In this document: positions 6,230-7,048 of the stretch, in pieces
How the letters are laid out: each line of letters starts with the position of its first letter
How positions within the stretch are numbered: position 1 is the stretch's first letter
From: Cyanobacteriota bacterium
GTDB lineage: Bacteria > Cyanobacteriota > Cyanobacteriia > PCC-6307 > Cyanobiaceae
DNA: 7,048 nt
Reading direction: 5' to 3'
Assembly: GCA_947463165.1 (NCBI GenBank)
Contig: CANHSW010000106.1
Coordinates: forward strand, 1-7,048
Notes under the pieces: model-generated
What the model saw: only the letters and a program-made list of their open reading frames with translations
Database searches by the model: none
What the model was told of the DNA's origin: nothing
Position numbers and translations under genes: made by a program

Positions 6230-6508
6230 ATGAACAACTTTTCCCAATCCGTGGAGGTGAGCCTGGGCCGGCAGGGGCGGCTAGTGATTCCGGCGGCGCT
6301 GCGACGAGAGCTGGGGTTTGAGGAGGGCGATGCTTTGGTGGCCCGCCAAGAGCTGGGCCGGCTGGTGCTGGGGAAGCCGGAGCGGATCAAGCAACGCCTA
6401 AAGAAACGCTTAAAGCAACGCTTCTCTGAGGTTCCTGCCGAGCGAAAACTCGTGGACGAATTGATCGCAGAGCGGCGAGAAGAGAATAGGCGGGATGCGG
6501 CCGAATGA
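6230..6508 (+). CDS. AbrB/MazE-type antitoxin with triplicated basic motif
   Basis: This 92-residue protein has an N-terminal swapped-hairpin AbrB domain (about 7-50: SVEVSLGRQGRLVIPAALRR, then ELGFEEGDALV). Such domains bind DNA as dimers and act as VapB-type antitoxins. The C-terminal tail LVDELIAERREENRRDAAE is the usual toxin-binding end of this subgroup. Between them lie three tetrapeptide repeats KQRL-KKRL-KQRF, encoded by three 12-bp units. An in-frame TAG lies directly before ATG 6230, so that is the first possible start. The stop overlaps the next start in ATGA (6505-6508), the standard antitoxin-toxin junction. However, the toxin downstream is broken, so the protein is now either an orphan regulator or an antitoxin that may act on another PIN protein. 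It is read divergently from the C-DES-like gene, 77 bases away. Confidence 0.88.
   Translation: MNNFSQSVEVSLGRQGRLVIPAALRRELGFEEGDALVARQELGRLVLGKPERIKQRLKKRLKQRFSEVPAERKLVDELIAERREENRRDAAE
6389..6424 (+). repeat. 12-bp tandem repeat, three units, inside the AbrB antitoxin
   Basis: Units AAGCAACGCCTA (6389-6400), AAGAAACGCTTA (6401-6412) and AAGCAACGCTTC (6413-6424) follow one another in frame. They encode KQRL, KKRL and KQRF. The length keeps the reading frame and adds a strongly basic helix-like segment between the DNA-binding and tail parts. Confidence 0.85.
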
Positions 6509-6673
6509 CGGTGGTTTTGGATGCTTTCGCCCTGCTGGCCTACCTGCGGCAGGGACCAGGTGGGGAGGTGGTGGGGATGCTTTGGGCGCCAACGCGGCAG
6601 CTGGGGTTGTCGCGTTGGCGATCGGGCCTGGGCTCAACTGCCTTTGGATGTGGTGATTCAGCTCCTGCGGTGA
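6505..6673 (+). pseudogene. Broken PIN-domain toxin (VapC remnant)
   Basis: The frame starting at ATG 6505 gives MTVVLDAFALLAYLRQGPGG followed by EVV, the first strand and helix of a PIN toxin with its first Asp at residue 6. After about residue 40 the sequence stops looking like a PIN domain and runs to a stop at 6706-6708. In the +1 frame, 6620-6673 encodes DRAWAQLPLDVVIQLLR then stop. This resembles the later ALPLEVV region of PIN proteins. The middle, including the expected Glu, and the C-terminal Asp residues are missing. A deletion plus a frameshift explains this best. A functional toxin is very unlikely. The ATGA overlap with the antitoxin is retained. Confidence 0.75.
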
Positions 6674-6681
6674 GATCCCGC

Positions 6682-7048
6682 TCAGATCAGCGCCAAGTTG
6701 GCCAGTAAACCGGTGTAGCCGGTGATCTCCACAATCGCATCACTACTGGTGGCATAGCCGGCAATGCCATCATTGAGGGCGATGAAGCTGCGGGAGATAC
6801 CGGAAGGATCGGCATAGGTGAAGATAGCCGCCTGGCTGGCGAGAAAGCTGGTGCTGCTCAGCAGATTGCCGATGCTGGTTGCATCTAGGGCAGAAACAGC
6901 TCCGAGCTTGTTGATGTTGGCGGCTGTGATGGCGCTGGGCCCATCAAGGAGATCGGTGCCGATGGTGAAATCGGTGATCCGATCAAAGTTGGCCAGGGTG
7001 GAGGCAGTCAGGGTTGCAAAGGAAAAGGTGTCGATGCCGGCGAGCCCC
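6682..7048 (-). CDS. C-terminal end of a 'bluetail'/Ca-binding-type surface protein (partial)
   Basis: The minus-strand frame is open from the window edge to TGA at 6684-6682, giving the last 121 residues of a longer protein; the start lies beyond 7048. It contains GIDTFSFATLTASTLANFDR, then ITDFTIGTDLLDGPSAI, a middle with TSFLASQAAIFTY, and the end FIALNDGIAGYATSSDAI, then VEITGYTGLLANLALI. The pattern of a field of 'F..I.DF..G.D' followed by 'FIALNDG.AGY....D.IVEITGY.G' is one I know from the C termini of large, repetitive picocyanobacterial RTX/hemolysin-like proteins (bluetail domain). These are thought to be secreted or surface-bound. No cysteines occur, as is usual for such proteins. 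It converges with the broken toxin, whose remnant ends only nine bases away. Family assignment is by memory of the motif. Confidence 0.75.
   Translation of the reverse strand, partial: GLAGIDTFSFATLTASTLANFDRITDFTIGTDLLDGPSAITAANINKLGAVSALDATSIGNLLSSTSFLASQAAIFTYADPSGISRSFIALNDGIAGYATSSDAIVEITGYTGLLANLALI

Noticed and set aside
789..6620. HIP1-like octamers (GCGATCGC)
   Set aside because: Several seven-base partial matches (near 789, 1034, 1470, 5624 and 6619) but I found no full octamer, so it cannot be used as a lineage mark.
1..7048. CRISPR array, tRNA, rRNA, transposase or integrase
   Set aside because: Looked for on both strands and not seen; the direct repeats present are only two copies or short tandem units.

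Overview
The window reads as a piece of GC-rich cyanobacterial chromosome, most likely of the Synechococcus/Cyanobium picocyanobacterial type. Four things point there: the S4 protein is of the cyanobacterial kind, the order rpsD / yidD / glutaredoxin / murE is one I recall from marine picocyanobacteria, there is a close relative of the Synechocystis cystine C-S lyase C-DES, and the right edge holds the C-terminal end of a repetitive Ca-binding/'bluetail' surface protein. Several genes start at TTG and most lack a clear Shine-Dalgarno sequence.

Layout: rpsD (minus, with a textbook intrinsic terminator at the left edge) diverges from a plus-strand group yidD, glutaredoxin-like protein and murE (508 codons). 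yidD and the glutaredoxin gene overlap. A short GC hairpin plus T-run follows murE. Next comes aqpZ, an orthodox aquaporin. Then a minus-strand toxin-antitoxin pair follows, a FitA-like ribbon-helix-helix antitoxin and a PIN toxin. Their start/stop codons overlap, and a 28-bp palindrome lies across their likely promoter. Beyond it is the minus-strand C-DES-like PLP enzyme, then a plus-strand AbrB-type antitoxin with a broken PIN toxin. The window ends in the 3' end of a minus-strand surface-protein gene.

The most informative structure is not a gene. The first toxin-antitoxin pair is bracketed by reciprocal gene scraps. On its left, after intact aqpZ, lies a copy of the last codons of the C-DES-like gene (29 bp identical). 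On its right, fused to the intact C-DES-like gene, lies a decayed copy of the 3' part of an aquaporin gene. This is what a tandem duplication, or a Campbell-type integration across an old aqpZ/C-DES junction, would leave, with the vapBC pair as the inserted cargo. The second toxin-antitoxin locus has lost its toxin but kept an intact antitoxin, which carries a 12-bp triplication.

I see no CRISPR array, tRNA, rRNA, transposase or integrase, and no clear new multi-gene system. The interest is in the small-scale evolution of the two toxin-antitoxin loci and their junctions.
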